A program made the position numbers and the translations under genes. A DNA stretch of 64,000 nt from Casuarius casuarius (Eukaryota > Chordata > Aves > Casuariiformes > Casuariidae): positions 5,950,580-6,014,579 of the forward strand of contig PTFA01000024.1 of the NCBI GenBank assembly GCA_003342895.1, written 5' to 3'. Within the stretch, counting starts at the first letter, position 1; every line of letters begins with the position of its first letter. Positions 1 to 14,243 of the stretch are shown piece by piece. The notes beneath the pieces were generated by a model, which was not told where the DNA came from, ran no database searches, and was given only the letters and a program-made list of their open reading frames with translations.

Positions 1-2796
1 GATGTGGTAAGGAAGATGGGAAACCTCTCCCAGTTAACAAAAGAAAAACCCCATCAGTCCTTCCCAGGAAGCTGGACTCGTTCCCAGTGGCCCTTGCAGA
101 AAAAGAAGGTAATGACTTGTTTTCAACAAGTATACACTTGGTTATACTTTTAAAGCAAAAGGTTATTATTCTGACCAGCATCACACCCTCATAACTTAGA
201 TCTTCGTATCACTTGACTGAAAGAAAGAACTAGTTCTTTTTCCCAGTTAGACTGTAGCTAAAGGACATCTCAGCTCCGTAACGCCTTCCAAAGACAAGGA
301 CATGAAGGAAAGGGGAAGGAGAATATACTTCCCAAAAGGGAAGTATTATTTCTTCATTTGGTGTGAAAGGCCTAAGGGTTTTGATGTTCCAGTCACCTGA
401 ATCCACCCCTGTAGATGTTTTTCATAAAAGTTCTCCACAACAAATAAAAGTTTTCCAAGGACTCCTAGAGACCTCAAAAGTAATCTGACCAGTTTAGAAG
501 CCAAATCTCTGAAAGCAATTTTGCAAAACTTTTCCTTCAGACTGCGAGTTAGATGCAGGTGCTGCTCTGCGCACTGGCTGCAGTGGTGTGTTATCCTTGG
601 CAGCTCACACGCTATCAGGCAAGAGACACATGGCACAAACGGCAGCCAAATGTATGTGCACGAACTTAAGTATGCACTCAAGTTAATAAACTAGGAACAC
701 GAAGCACATTTCTAACAGGTTTGTTCCATTCCTTTTGAAGTAGAAGTCTTTTTCCCTTAACGTACAGGGATCTGCAGATACAGTTTCTTATATATTTATT
801 GAAATAACAGAGCAGGGACCATATCAGCTGGAAAATTATGCTTCTGGAGTCAGAAGTAGTGCCCAAAACCACTATCATGGATATGAGTCAAATAATAAAT
901 ACAAAAAAAAATTATGTTTTGACAGCACTCCACACATTGCTTATCTTTTCCTATTTAGAAAATGGGAGTCAGATAGTAAATGGGTTAAATAGTTACTGTG
1001 CTTCTGGAAAATCCCATCTCAAACATGTAAGAGGGAGCAGGAAAAGTCCCTATAAAATATTTTCATAGGCACAAGCTAAAATTAAGATATACATCTGAAG
1101 ATTACCAGTTATGGAATTTGAAGAAGTTAGACAATTAAATGATAGCTCTTTACATGTATTTTGTGCAGTCTCTCATCAGTACTGCTGCCTTCAGCCCACA
1201 TTATTCCAGTGATACAGAGAACAGTATTAGCATATTGTCTGCAGTATCTGCATCAGACTTTGAATGTTAGCTTGCTTTGTGATTTATCTCCAAGGACACT
1301 TGTGTCATCGGACCACAGACAAAAACATTCAACATCCAATTATTTATGTCCATAATCTCCAGCATTCCACTATATATGTTGCAATCTGTACTGAGAAGAC
1401 TACAGAGATGAACAACCTTTTTGATCACCAAGGTCTACGCTGTGTCAGAGACTCAGGTCTACATGCTGATGCCACTGGAGAGACAAGGATCTGGTAGTCA
1501 GAGTACTCTGAGCATGATGCCCCAAATACCGGAAACTTCATAAAGAGGGTTTTCTCTCCCTAATAATCATACTGGAAACCACCAAGTGACTGGTAGGTAG
1601 AGATAAAGGTCATTCTGGGGCAGATCACTAACTCATGGCTTTTTACTCCATACATCCTAAAATAACATTGGGTTTGGGTAGGCAAAAGGGAAGAACAGCA
1701 ACCCTTGCATGTTGAAAGGAGGATTGTATCAGCCAATCTCAGAGTGCAATGATTCAGCATCCAATCTTTGAGCTGCAGAGAGTCAAGCACCTAACTACCC
1801 ATCCAGACACCTGAGCAGCTCCTGCTCCTGCCCACAGACTGGCAGGCAATCACTTCTTCTCATTTATTTCCCAGTACCAAACCAGCTTAGTCAAGATGTT
1901 TATACATGTGGGTGAATTCCTCTCAGGAGAGACTCTTATTACTATTCAGAAGCAAAATTGATACTTGGCATAAAACTCAGAAGAAATGATAGGGTGGAAG
2001 GAAAGAGATAACAAGCCTAACTTCAAACAGTTGCTACAGAAATACCAGGATTTGTACGAACTCCTAATATTTTCCTATCTGCAATCCCAAATTACACATT
2101 TTCTCCTGATTACCAAATAACAAAACTTGTTGCAAAAACTTGCATAAAGTGAAAAGACAGTACTTATCCCTTACAGCAACTGTCACATCTACCACCTTCC
2201 ATAGCTTTTTATTTGAAGTTAAAATGTCTTTGGACTTGCAAATCAACTATAGATTTGATTTGTCCAGACATTATTCACACAGGAAATTTTGTAAGTCTTC
2301 TTTTGAAACAGGAATAGCTCTGGAACTTTATGATTAACAAAACCATACTGAAAATATTGTCAGGAGTTGACAAATAAAATTTTCATATGCTAGAAAACCT
2401 TATTTTGCTACTGCAAAAGAAGTAATCATATTGACCTGAACAAAAAGACAGAGATTTTACTTGCTTCAAAAAATAAACAAACAACAATTTGATGCACTCC
2501 CAGATAACACGAGATAGGCATAAAAGAAAACTGTATCATCCTGTGCGATTTTCCATAATTCAGGGCTCTTTACTTCATGTTCACAAATAAAAGGGTAACA
2601 TAGGATGCTATATCAAGCAGATGTTTGCACAATTTTTCCCCATATCACAAGTCAATCACAACTTTCTCTGAAACTTTTTACCTGAGTAAAGGGTCTAAGT
2701 ATTTAAAAAAGTCTCAAATATTTTTACAATAAATTTCATAACAATAAAAAATAAAAAAGTCAAGAAACAAGGAAGGCTATTTAGGAATATCTATGT

Positions 2797-2823
2797 CTAT
2801 ATATACATATGTATATATATATT
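2797..2823. repeat. Short (TA)n microsatellite
   Basis: TATATATACATATGTATATA is followed by TATAT, and is nearly self-complementary around the central CATATG. Confidence 0.85.
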
Positions 2824-4196
2824 TTTTAATCAGACCAAAAAGATTTAACCATATTCAGGTTGATACCATCTATTAACTTCTTATTTGAATATCTGCACCT
2901 TCGTGGGACAGTCAACAACAATCGCGCAACAGTGCGATCTATCTCAGGGGACTTCCAGTATAAAATGCAGAGCTGTACCTACTAAAACACGATATATATT
3001 TAGCTGACTAACAGAACTTACATCCAGCAGAAAAGAATCATTTCTGGCGGTTTAATTTTCACACCAGTCTTGCCAGAAAAGTTCCTTATTCTTTTCTAAC
3101 TTTTTCTAAAGCATGCTCTGTTTTGAAGTTTTAGCTTTCTTCTGGGGCTGAGCTCAAATATACCCAAGCATCCAAGCAATCTACACGATATTAAGATGGT
3201 GGACTGAAAATATCACGTCCCACAGAAGGGTTGCAAGATTTTCCTTAGGTCCAATTCTTGAGATCCTTACACAAGAACACACTTCAAGATGAAAAAAATG
3301 GTAATAGGGCAACTCATTTCTTTGAACAGCTCCGGCTCATGCGCACACACGAACAGGACACATTGACAGCGCTACAACAGGAAAAAAAACTTTCATTAGT
3401 GTTTTAGAAAAAGTCACCGCACAAAGTAACTTATCTGTTGCTGATACCATTCTGCAGTCATACCATAGTAATCAACCCTATGTACTTCAAGTGTCCTGAC
3501 TTGGGATGTAAACCAAGAAGAAGGAAAGAGAATTTATTTTACATATTTTACATGTGGAGTTCAATCTGAAGTCTGGGATCCAAGTGTATCGAGCAATCCC
3601 ATTTTATAATGAGTTCAGCAGGAACTAGAGGCGACAAGATCAATCTCCGATCCACCCAAGCAAGAACCGTGGCATTGAGCAATGAGTCATTGGTTGACCG
3701 CTAATGGCCCCAGGATGCCTAATGACATCTCAGCTCACTTCTTATCATCTTACACAACTTTATCACATAGAAGAACTTGCAGGGCACAAAGCTTTTTTGG
3801 AGCTCTCTAGATACAACGTCCTAATGTCTTACGCAAGCACAGCAATATCAACTCATTTGGAAACTTCTGTACTCCTAGGGTTTGTACGGGCAGCAAGCTG
3901 CCTCCTGTTGTACAGAAGGGAGAATTAGCATAGGCAATCATGGGGTAATAAAGAAAGAACTACTGATCCAAAACCTTCTCAGCTCCCATTAAGTTTTTTT
4001 TATCCAGATTTTTGAACTAAAACACAAAACCACTAAGTAACGAAGTCTCTTACAAAATCAATTACACAATACTGCCTGGTAGCAAATGCTACAATGCTGT
4101 CAAAATCTTTTATACTAGAACTCTCAGCTTTCAAAAGAGAGATATTTGGGAGACTACAGCTTTTTGTGTTGTATATCTCAGGATGGACTTTTCATA

Positions 4197-4218
4197 TTTA
4201 ACTGATGTTTAACTGATG
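4197..4218. repeat. Tandem duplication of 11 bp
   Basis: TTTAACTGATG occurs twice head to tail (4197-4207, 4208-4218) with no mismatch. Confidence 0.93.
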
Positions 4219-5005
4219 AGGAAATGAAGTGACTTCATAAATACACATGCTTGTTTTGCCCTAAAACTTAGCCAAATGGCTCAACAACTGCTCAATTTTT
4301 AACCTTCACACTTGACATACAAGTACTCCTCAACACGTACTAACATTGCTAACAGAAAATAATTTGTGAATCAGCATCACTGATTTCTGAATCCCATACT
4401 AAGTATTCATAATAGCAAATTCCATTGTTTCATGCCAAATACTTCCAAATTATAAGTCTTTCAAGCTTGTTCTGTGAAGAGTACCTAAGTTCTTTAGCTT
4501 TCATGGAACCATCTTTTTGTGTTTGAAGCAAAATAGCTGATGCAAAGACCATGACAATTTGAAGCATCTCTACTCTTGCTGACATACATACTGTCGCAAA
4601 AGAGTTTCAGAGGAAGAAGTGAAATTTTTGTTTGTGTCTGAGGAGCTAGAGGAAATACAATGCTCCCACTGATTTCGGTAAGAATTTTATATACACAATA
4701 TACAGGCAACATTTCACCCACATTCTGGAGGAAGGAACTAAATTCCAGATTTCATAAGGAACTTTTACCACATTTTCCTGAGGGCTTCCAAATACTAAAA
4801 AATGGCAAAATGGAAAAAGATATGATGTCATTCACTATTTATTGAAAAGGTTAGTAACAAACAACACAGTTTGGGAAGTCTCTATTAGTCCCTTTCTTTA
4901 TATTCATTCTCTCTTATTTAGAAGTGATTCATAAAATTAGGACCACAAGATTAACCTTAAACATTTGCTCAAATAAAAAAAAAGTGAACAGAAGATGGCC
5001 ATGGA

Positions 5006-5052
5006 AATTGATCACTGTAATTAATCATGTTAATGTAATTGATTATTTTATT
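5006..5052. promoter_or_regulatory. Dense cluster of TAAT/ATTGAT homeodomain-type cores
   Basis: Within about 47 bp there are ATTGATCA, GTAATTAATCATG, TTAATGTAATTGATTA and a final ATTTTA. This gives several TAAT and TGATTA cores in partly palindromic arrangement. It could be a regulatory element or simply AT-rich sequence. Confidence 0.3.
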
Positions 5053-6178
5053 TTAAAAAGAAGAGGGTAATGAAAACATGTAGAATCTCTGAAGAGTGTA
5101 TTCAAACCTCTCATTTTACAAATGCAAAATGATTTTGTGCAATAAAAAAAGAAAAATTTCCCTTCTAATGTACTGAAGAGAAAACTAAAAAAGAATCTCT
5201 TGTTTTATATTAGAAATGCACATAGCATTTGTTTCAGAGCCTTTTCAAACTGCTCTTTGTATTGTCACTAAAATGATTAATATGATGAAGAGTCTCTAAC
5301 AACGTTTCTCAGTTCCAGTCTAAATGATGATATTTGTCATTGATGGATGCTATTATTTGATCATGGATGGATTTCATTATTTGTAGCTTTCCATCATTGC
5401 TCTTACTGGAAGCCCTGGATTTCCTTTTACTACATCGTGACGTTTCTGATAGATATTAACAGAGCTGAGAGCCAAAGTACAAATAACCTGGTAAGACAAA
5501 TAGCCAGACAGAAGATGCACAACGTATCTGCTGCTCCATATTCAGCGAAAATTCACTCAAGTCAAGGGCCTGTACTTTAAAGGATTTTAAAAGGTGATGT
5601 GCACAAGAAAAAAAAAAGGAATGTGTCATCTTTTCTTTATTTAATATACAGAAGAAAGCTTTATCTACGCATACCAGAACAAGCAAGCAAACAAACAGGA
5701 AAGAAAATATTGCTTGTTCCTTTTAAAGATTCTGTTTCTCAGTGTAAAACTACCGGGATCACTGTGTTAAAAGCAGGACAGAAATGAAATGTGCTTGAAG
5801 GCAGAAATGGCTCTTACTAAAACTGGACAAACTACAGTTAGAGGAGCTTCGCAAACCAAACCAAACCTGAGAAACACTCTTGGTTTTAAGGATTCTTTTA
5901 ACAAACATTTCACCTGAGAACCAGGACTACTCCAGATCTCTCTGAATCATGCAGGAAATCCCTAACATTGAAAGAGAAAGCTGCAAATCTCTGATATTTC
6001 TAAGGAAAACACACAAATAGGTAAATCTAAGAGAGTTTAAAAGAAAAAGAATTGATCAGAACTTCTTTTCATATCATAAAAGAGGCATAGATCCAAATTT
6101 TTGTTTTTTTAATTTGAGTTCATATCTAATACACACTTGCTTCTTGTGCCAACTAGCAAATGTGGGAACAAACAGTGA

Positions 6179-6231
6179 GATGAAGATAACTATCCAATTT
6201 TGCATGATGAAGATAATTATCCAATTTGCAT
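6179..6231. repeat. Tandem duplication of about 27 bp
   Basis: The first copy (6179-6205) starts GATGAAGATAACTATCCAAT and the second (6206-6231) starts GATGAAGATAATTATCCAAT. The copies differ by one substitution and one T of length. They were produced by local duplication. Confidence 0.93.
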
Positions 6232-7766
6232 GTGATCTAATTTTTGTCTGTATAGAATATCACTCATAATTCTTGCTGGTAAGAGTCAGTACCTACAAAT
6301 CTTTCTGGAGCCTTTCATCTTGCTTAAAAAAAATGGGTACCGATCCAATGCTGTCAATACCTATTTTGATATTCAACATTCCAGTTAAAACGCATTAATT
6401 CTATTACGCCTTTATCCTGTATCATACAACAAATGCTACAACACTCTGCACTCCCCTACCTTAAAAAAAAAACATTCAGGCAATAGAAATTTAACTAACT
6501 AGCCCCGCTGTCCTTCGTTACCTGTTTTTCTTATTTTTGTCATCTATAAACAGTATGTAAACTGCACCTGATGTAAAATACATGCTTTCAATTTACTGAA
6601 TGAGGATGCAACGCTGCTTCTTACGTTGATTAATGAGATGTGTTGCTAGCAAAAAGAGAGAGAACAACGCAGAAGAATAAGTAATGGCTCCAAAATTATT
6701 TTCTTAGTTTATTTTGTGCAGCAGCTATACAAGCCTTCCTTTTTGTATGCGTCAGTCAATAAGATATCTGTTGTGCTTTTGCACAAAGAACAAAGATGCC
6801 TTTATCAATTCTCAAAAGTCTGTAGGACAAACCATTCATGCTGTCAAACCCCCTAAAACCCTTTCAGCAAATAATGAAATCCATCAGTGACAAATGTCAA
6901 CATACTAATTTGTTAAATACAGAACAAAAGCAACATTCAGATGAGGTGCCTCATTTCATGTTATATCAGCCCTCCAATTTGTAACAACTTTACGGCAGCC
7001 CACGGATCATGCAATATTAAAACAGAACTGTATTATAATGATTAGAACTAGAACAATCTACTCGCCTTACAATAAATGCTTAACAGTTCAACAAAATTGT
7101 AAACAAAGTCTTTTGGGAACATCAGACTCCTTGCAATGTCTCCATCTCTCTCTTGTTTGGAAGATTATTTCAAAGTAAAATGTTATACACAAATGCAGAT
7201 TCAGTTTCACACAGACACATTTATTGTGCTGGTGGAAAAATAAGATTAAATTACATCATATCCAATGATAGAAGAGCTTCAGTGTGCATGTGAGTTACTT
7301 TATTCATCACACAAGACATCCAGCTATTATTGTCAAATCATATAGCAAAGGACAGTTTCACTAGAAATAGATAGCATAACTGAAAACTATGCTAATATCT
7401 TGTAATGTTAAATACTGTCTACTAATGAATTTTTATTCTGTTGCATCTTTTATCAATTTAGCTTTTCATAAATCTCCAAATTGATATCAGTCACGATAAG
7501 GACTAAGTATCTTATTTGTTGCCCAGTACACTACTACAGAATACATTTATCTACTCTTTTTAATTCCAAATAGAAACAAACACCATTGTATTTTATGAGC
7601 ACCTATTGCCTCCAACACTCCTCTGTAGGCTTCCAACAGCAGCCTGATAACTTGCGTTCTGTATATTCATCTAAAAACACCTGAAAATAGGCACTTTTGG
7701 AGTTGATAAATTGAGAATGCCAAGTTCTGTATCTGACAAAATGCTGATAAGAATACAGATTATATT

Positions 7767-7767
7767 C

Positions 7768-7802
<35 letters not shown>

Positions 7803-7827
7803 TATATAATATATATACACACACACC
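7767..7827. repeat. (TA)n(TG)n(TA)n(CA)n compound palindromic microsatellite
   Basis: A TG run (7778-7792) is followed by a TA run, a central AATA, another TA run and a CA run (7817-7827). The left and right arms are reverse complements, so the tract can fold into a long hairpin or cruciform. Confidence 0.95.
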
Positions 7828-10800
7828 CATCCAATAGGAGAGAGTGAGGTGATTTCCTGCCTTGCTGCTACACCACAGTAAATAAATTACCGTGGGTTAA
7901 AGTACCTATTATGAGGTTTGCTTGTTTTTTATTAAATCACCAATGTTTCAAAGGAAAAAGAAAAAAAGGATTTTTTTATAGCTTCCCTTGTTCTTTTCTG
8001 AGAACGGTTCTGCCCCCGTACTAAAATCTCTCTGTTTTTGTCAGGCTACTCCTTCATGTTGCATGTGGTTATTGACCACTCCTAAGAAGAGGACATATTC
8101 CAAAATTTCTGCCAAGACCAAACATGACTCAGGTTTCCGGTTAAAATCCAGCTAATGCTAGTTGGACAACAGATAGCTCCTATCCCATATTTCCTTGCAA
8201 ACTCTATTGGGTCTATACCTTGTCAATTTGTTAAATTTTCTTTCTGTATGTTCCACATTGTCAGCATTAACCAAATGAAGATTCTTTTTTTAAAAACTCA
8301 AAAGATATTTGGCATTTATATCAGTTTGGATTTATGAACCTGAAGACCAAAGGTCATGTAAATTATATGATTTTTCAGAAAGTACAGATTTAAGTTTCCA
8401 AATAGTTAACAGCCTTAGAGCCAAATCCAGTCACTCTGCTGTAAATCTAGATATTCTCCACAGACTTCAGTGTAATTACTTTGAATTTTCAGTTATAGCG
8501 GAATCGAATGCCAGCTGCGAGAACACCGACTGAGACTTGCCTCAATTTATCAAACAGTTCCTCTGCCATGCCTACAGGCTTGCTTGACTGCAACTTAAAT
8601 TTACTTTAGTGTAGCAGTTTCACGTGATCTTTTTCATGTAGGAAACCCTTGAAAAGATAAATTCCATACTGAGGTCATCTTCCACGTTCAGGCCTTTAAG
8701 TCTACCATACTGCCCTCACCACTTGCTAGTGAAGTCACAGGTAGAAGAAAGAAGCTGATACCCTCTACACGGCCTGACACCAGGAGCGATCAGTTCTCCA
8801 GGGACAGCAATGTGTACCCCTCTCCCTGCCTGTAACTATCACTATGTAACTATGCCTCCAACAGGTTTAAGTTCAGTTATGACAATTAACTGCAAAGGTT
8901 ATGGTTATACTAGCCTAAGCAAATTGCTCCCCCCGCCCAGCATCATACAGAACCTGTATTTAATGCATATGCACTACTGTATTAAATTGGATTGACTGGC
9001 CAAGCAAAAAACAGAAATCAAGCTCCAACGGACAAATAACACCTAATCTGACACTACTAAACAGCACAATAACACCAGATTTTTTTCAAGATCTGAAGCC
9101 TGCTTCTCAAATAATATATGGAAAGAGTTAATACTCTAAATAGTTAATACCACGTAATAAGTAGAGACTGTTGTTTTATATTGACCATAATGGCAGAATG
9201 GCTTGAACTTAAAAGTATGTGCCCATCATGTTTTTTTAAGAAAAAGAAGTTGCGCAGTGTAAAAAATACAGTTTTGTGAATCCTATCTTCTCTGCCAGTA
9301 GCTGCCTTTTCAGAAAACTATGTGAAACTAAGACTTTACGTAGACTGTATGGTACAGCTTTCATTTTATCGTTTTGCTCCTTCCTTCCTTTTTGGTAGAT
9401 ATTAAAGGCAAATAGCTTTTTTTAAATAAGTGTAAATTAGACTTCCTCATGCCAATAAATTAATATAGTATTCCAGTATTGCTCTGGAAAGGCTACTGAA
9501 GGAAAGCAGCTCTTTCTGCACTGCTTTAAGATGTCTCTAGTATCTCACTGTGGCAGTGGAAACCTGATAACCCAGACCTAAGTCATGGGGTTCAGAGAGA
9601 GGAATTTCTTTGTATATCTTTTTGTTCTAGAAGATAATATGTATATACAGCTTTTACATATACATTACGTAATGTTAATATAGGTGATGTTCAGCACATC
9701 ACACAAAATCAAAATCAGAAACAGCAGCACTGACCCAAAAGATTTTGCTTTACTCTACTGTTGAAGGCATCTCCAGGAAGGTTAACGCGGTTCTTCAGAA
9801 TTACACCACAGATTTACCTCAATACCTAGCACTATCAAGCTGGTGGTCACACTGTATTCCTGACAGTGAATCCCCTGACCTTTCTTTAACAAAATAGCTA
9901 AGTGTACAAGTGAGAAAGCATTCCAGCAAATTCACAGTATTGGCTCTGAACTCCATTGGTTCAGAACACTACCTTAAATTTCGGCTTCAAACTATCGAAG
10001 CAGAAGATGACAATTTTGCCCACATAAGCTTAGAGGTGCTTGAAATTCTAGAAATCATGGTACAGAGAAATGAACCTTTACAAATATCAGTGCAGCATCA
10101 TACTATGAATGAGACAGATGATCAAGTGAATATACCTTAGCCCTCAATTTCAACTTTTAAAACTAGACTTAGAAGTCAAAATTAGCATTAGCTTGTATTA
10201 CCAGAGCACATAGTAACCCTCTTTGTTAAGCGGAGCCACAATTAATGCAATATTGTGCAAGGAGTAGGCAGTCATCACAAGCCAGATGCCTGCCACCTGG
10301 CAAAAAAGTGGACTGGCCTTGGATTCAAAACGAATAAAACCATCTATTTCCTTTATACTACCACAGACAAAGGAAACCCCCAAAAAACCCAAAACCAGAA
10401 GTGGTGCTTTAGTCACAAACCACCATCTCCCAGCAACTTTTTCGTATTCTCAAAACCCAACATCTCATCAATTTATTTCCCCCAAATACATCGTATCTCC
10501 AATTCCTGCAGAGAAAGAGGAAACACCCAGCACCCTTTTCTCCTTGGAAGTGCTGTCAGTGCTCTATAGGTCCTCTAGACCTTCCAAAGGATAGAAGGGT
10601 CTCACAGGTGTCCCTCCACCAATTTCAATGGGGTAACTCCTGATTTATATTGTGAGATCCTTATTAACCGCCAAGGAAGTCTCCTACAGCAACGAACTGG
10701 TGGGAAGTGCATGTGTGTGAACACTCAAATGAGGACACTCAGGCTGCAACGTATCAGCCCTTGGAGAAATGAAAAATAATGTTTTAAATTTCCAGTCAGA

Positions 10801-13800
10801 TATAATGATCCACAACACAAAAGGTGCTAACTTCCACAGGACAAGCTATAATACTTTGACAATACTCTGAAGATTTCTGTAAGTTCTACAATTCAGCTTT
10901 TCTCCAGAAGCTCCTAAATAAGCATGATCAGAAGAAATCTATGTCAAAAGTTCATTCACGGAGCTGTCAAAATAGGGCAGCGAAATCTTTTTGGCTGACA
11001 GATTAAAGGTTTGGATGGTAGTTTCAACACACACTTTGAAGGTGGGAGGTTTTTTTTTTTTCCTAAAAATTAAAAAATGTTACAATTGTTTTGGGGAAAA
11101 TAATTACAAAAATGTTAAAAGGGCAACAAAAGATGGAAAGAGCTCAGGTGTGTGGTTTTTCTTTTTTTGAAAAGGTAACTGATACCCTTTAACATATATT
11201 AAAGAGTTTTAAATGTTACTTTATGTGTGAATAAAGGTATGAAAATCTGCTTGTTCCTTTCAAAGAACATTCTTTCCTACAAGAAATATTTCAAAAATCC
11301 ATCTTTAAATTGAACTATATACACGTTAATCCGATTTTGAAGAGAAATGTTACCATTTTTATTTTAAATATAGTGGAAGAGACAAGGGTTACGTGTTTGG
11401 TGTCAGGGTACGGGAGGCAGTTTCACTCCTTCTCTCACACACCAATGAATAAATATAAAGATGGAGAATGGTTTGGAGAGGACCAACACATCAGAGGAAG
11501 CTACTCTGTCTGCAGCATAAAACCCTCAAAAGTTGGCAGTGGCAGAAAAAGGACAAAAACTAGCAAAGAATTTTCTCAGACACTTGGTATCGAAGAACTC
11601 TAATGACCATCCCTCATTTATTAGCTTTATCAGTGCCTTCAGTGCAAAAGGCTCAGAAGAGGGTTAAATCAAGGCACTACTATCACTACTACCCAGACAG
11701 ACTCCCACCACTGAGATTTATGATGCCTCCTTTCCTTTTAATACATTTTTTCACTATTATTCAATGAATATTCTTAAGTTTAATGCTGAATACTTCCAAG
11801 ATGAGCACATGGACATTCATATCATGACAAAACAGCACGCCAAGTCAGTTATATCCAAATAGTCTCCTCTGCTTGTACTTACACGTCGAGAAGGAAAATA
11901 ATGAAAATCTGAACAGTTTCCTACACAACATGAAAGAGAAGTAATCCACTGCCAAATATGCCTAACTAACACTGCTTAAAGCTTCAAATAAGCAGACAAT
12001 AATGATTAGTTGAACAGGAAGTTTGTTGGAATGCTGGTTTGACATTTGAGCATTAGTAATAACAATAGACACCAGCCCCGCATTCTTAAATCAAGCAATC
12101 TCTGCAATAAGTAAAAAGGGATCAAAACATCAAGAAGTCCATGCCATTGCTTGAGGGATTTGCCAGATTCATTGTCACTGCGAAGATTAAAATCACCCAC
12201 CATTAAGAACTGTATGTATGCATCACATTCAGATGTCAAAGGTCTAAAAATTATGTGATCAAGAGAGTGGTTTCTAGGCAGATGATAAATAAAGGACAAG
12301 TTTAAAATAGAAAGGTTGAAAAACATCCAAGGAATTGCATATAAAGGAACAGACCCTTGATATCATTCCCATTGAGATCAACAGGCATAGGACTGTGCTC
12401 AAAGTTATCACAATAATAGTAGCGACACCTTTTCCCGTGGCTTAAGATAGCAAAGCTAAAGATAGCAAGATGAAACAAGGTCATCCGAAACTACTGTATT
12501 AACAGAAATGAACCAGCTCGCTGACACTTTGTTAGAATTATAGGGTCTGCATGGGTGTCTATGCTCCCAAAGGGCTTTCAAGCTTAATGAGTAAATACTG
12601 AGCAAAGCCATCTATTTCCCTGAGCATGAGAGTGAGGGGAAAGGGAATCCTTTTGGACCATGGCATTTTGGCGTATCACCACCACTTTTCTGCCTTTTTT
12701 TAAAGCAGTAAAAAGAGCTATACAAAAAGCAAAAAACCAAAAGTTGCCAGTGCGTAACAGCAATAACAGAGGGCAGCACAAGACTCTCGAAACACATTTC
12801 AGATTTATACTCAAACTGGATTTGCTGGAAAACTCAGCATCTGGAAGCAGAGCTAGGGTTTTGTTGTTTGTTTTTTTTTAACCCCAACTTTATGGCAACT
12901 GGGACAAAACATCTTACTCTTTGAAGTTAATAATAGATTACGTGGTCCCATCCTCTGCTCCAGAAGTGCCAGGTCTGGAAGCATCTTACAGATCCCCATT
13001 TCCATAGTTCCTCTTTCAACTACATTACAAGCATCAGATGGGAGCCAGCAGTAAAACACATGACCACAAACCGGTTCCTTACCGCACTAGGATCTGTAAC
13101 TACCAGCTGTCTCCTTCAGGCCGTCAGGAGCCTTGTCATTGCAGTTTAATTCTGCAATGTTGACAAGCAGGAACTAATCCAAGACACTGGAAAGCACTGG
13201 AGATATCTGTGTTTATAATTGCAAACAAAAAGCCCTTCTGAGACAGATCAAGATCTGAGAACTTTCTTGGGATTTCCTTCTGGAGCCATCTAAAGCCCAC
13301 CTCAGAAAGACTGCATGTTTCCGTCCCAACTAACACTCATGCTTCACTACAACATTAACCACACAGAATACTCTCAGGAAGATCAGGTGGTACTCTACTC
13401 CAAAACAAAACATACTATTGAGGCATATATGTCCCCAGAAACAGACACAAAGTCGGGTCAAGAGCTAGCAATAACATTATGTTCCTTGCTGACTGTAATC
13501 CTCCCCCAAATATATCTCCTCTCAGGCATCACTGAGTCATAAGCATGTCAGAAATCTGGATTTAGGCATAAAATACCCTGCTAAAGGCAAAGACCCAAAC
13601 CATGGTTCTGAGCTGATTTATTTGAAACATGCAGAATACACTTTCCCTCGAGGAATTCCACGTTGTAGTGTTTTTAAGCTGAAAATTTCCAAACAAAGGC
13701 ATGCATCTTCCCTCTTATATAAAGATCAGATAGCATTGTGTAGAAAAGTTAAATCAAATTATCACTCAAATAATGCAGCACACAACCCACAACATTAAGA

Positions 13801-14220
13801 ATCACTCAGTTTAGCAACTCTCAGACTTTATCAGCTTTGTTTATTTGCTTAGGAGGAATTTCCCTCAATAAACAGGCCAGTAAATATATAAAAAACAATT
13901 CTTCAGTTACTGTAGACATCTGCAGACAAGTCTTGAACACACACATCTGACTGGTGAAATGGAGAAATGCCAGCAGCCTTAGAATTGGAAAACAGGAAGA
14001 ATTTAGATTATAAACATGTTACTGTCCAGCCTCTCATTTTCCTGGCCAGTGCAGCGCTGGAGCTTTATTCGATAATTTGACATAGTTAGAATGAAATTTA
14101 AGCTGGTCATATTACCAAAGCAGAAACAGCAGAACAAATGTGCTCTAATGCAGGAGACATAAGCAAAGCTGCTAACAGACTGCTGCTCCCTCGAGGTATG
14201 GGCACTAGCTGCGTCCCGGG

Positions 14221-14243
14221 TGCGGCGGCAATGGTGCCGCGCA
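14221..14243. other. GC-rich inverted repeat (hairpin)
   Basis: TGCGGCGGCA and TGCCGCGCA pair over 9 bp with one bulged G and an ATGG loop. This is the most GC-rich short segment of the window. Confidence 0.75.

Noticed and set aside
1..109. Possible plus-strand coding exon at the window edge, open in two frames and ending at AAG followed by GTAATG
   Set aside because: The resident gene is on the minus strand, neither translation is recognisable, and the segment is too short for openness to be significant.
3613..3625. Thirteen-base match (GTTCAGCAGGAAC) to the core of miR-24, which is hosted by the AOPEP gene in vertebrates
   Set aside because: The flanking hairpin arm is missing, the strand is opposite to AOPEP, and miR-23b and miR-27b are not nearby. 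The real cluster should be in a later intron outside the window.
9910..10140. Protein-like plus-strand frame of 76 codons
   Set aside because: It begins at GTG, has no upstream splice acceptor, and the first internal ATG leaves only a short peptide. It is unrecognised and probably chance.
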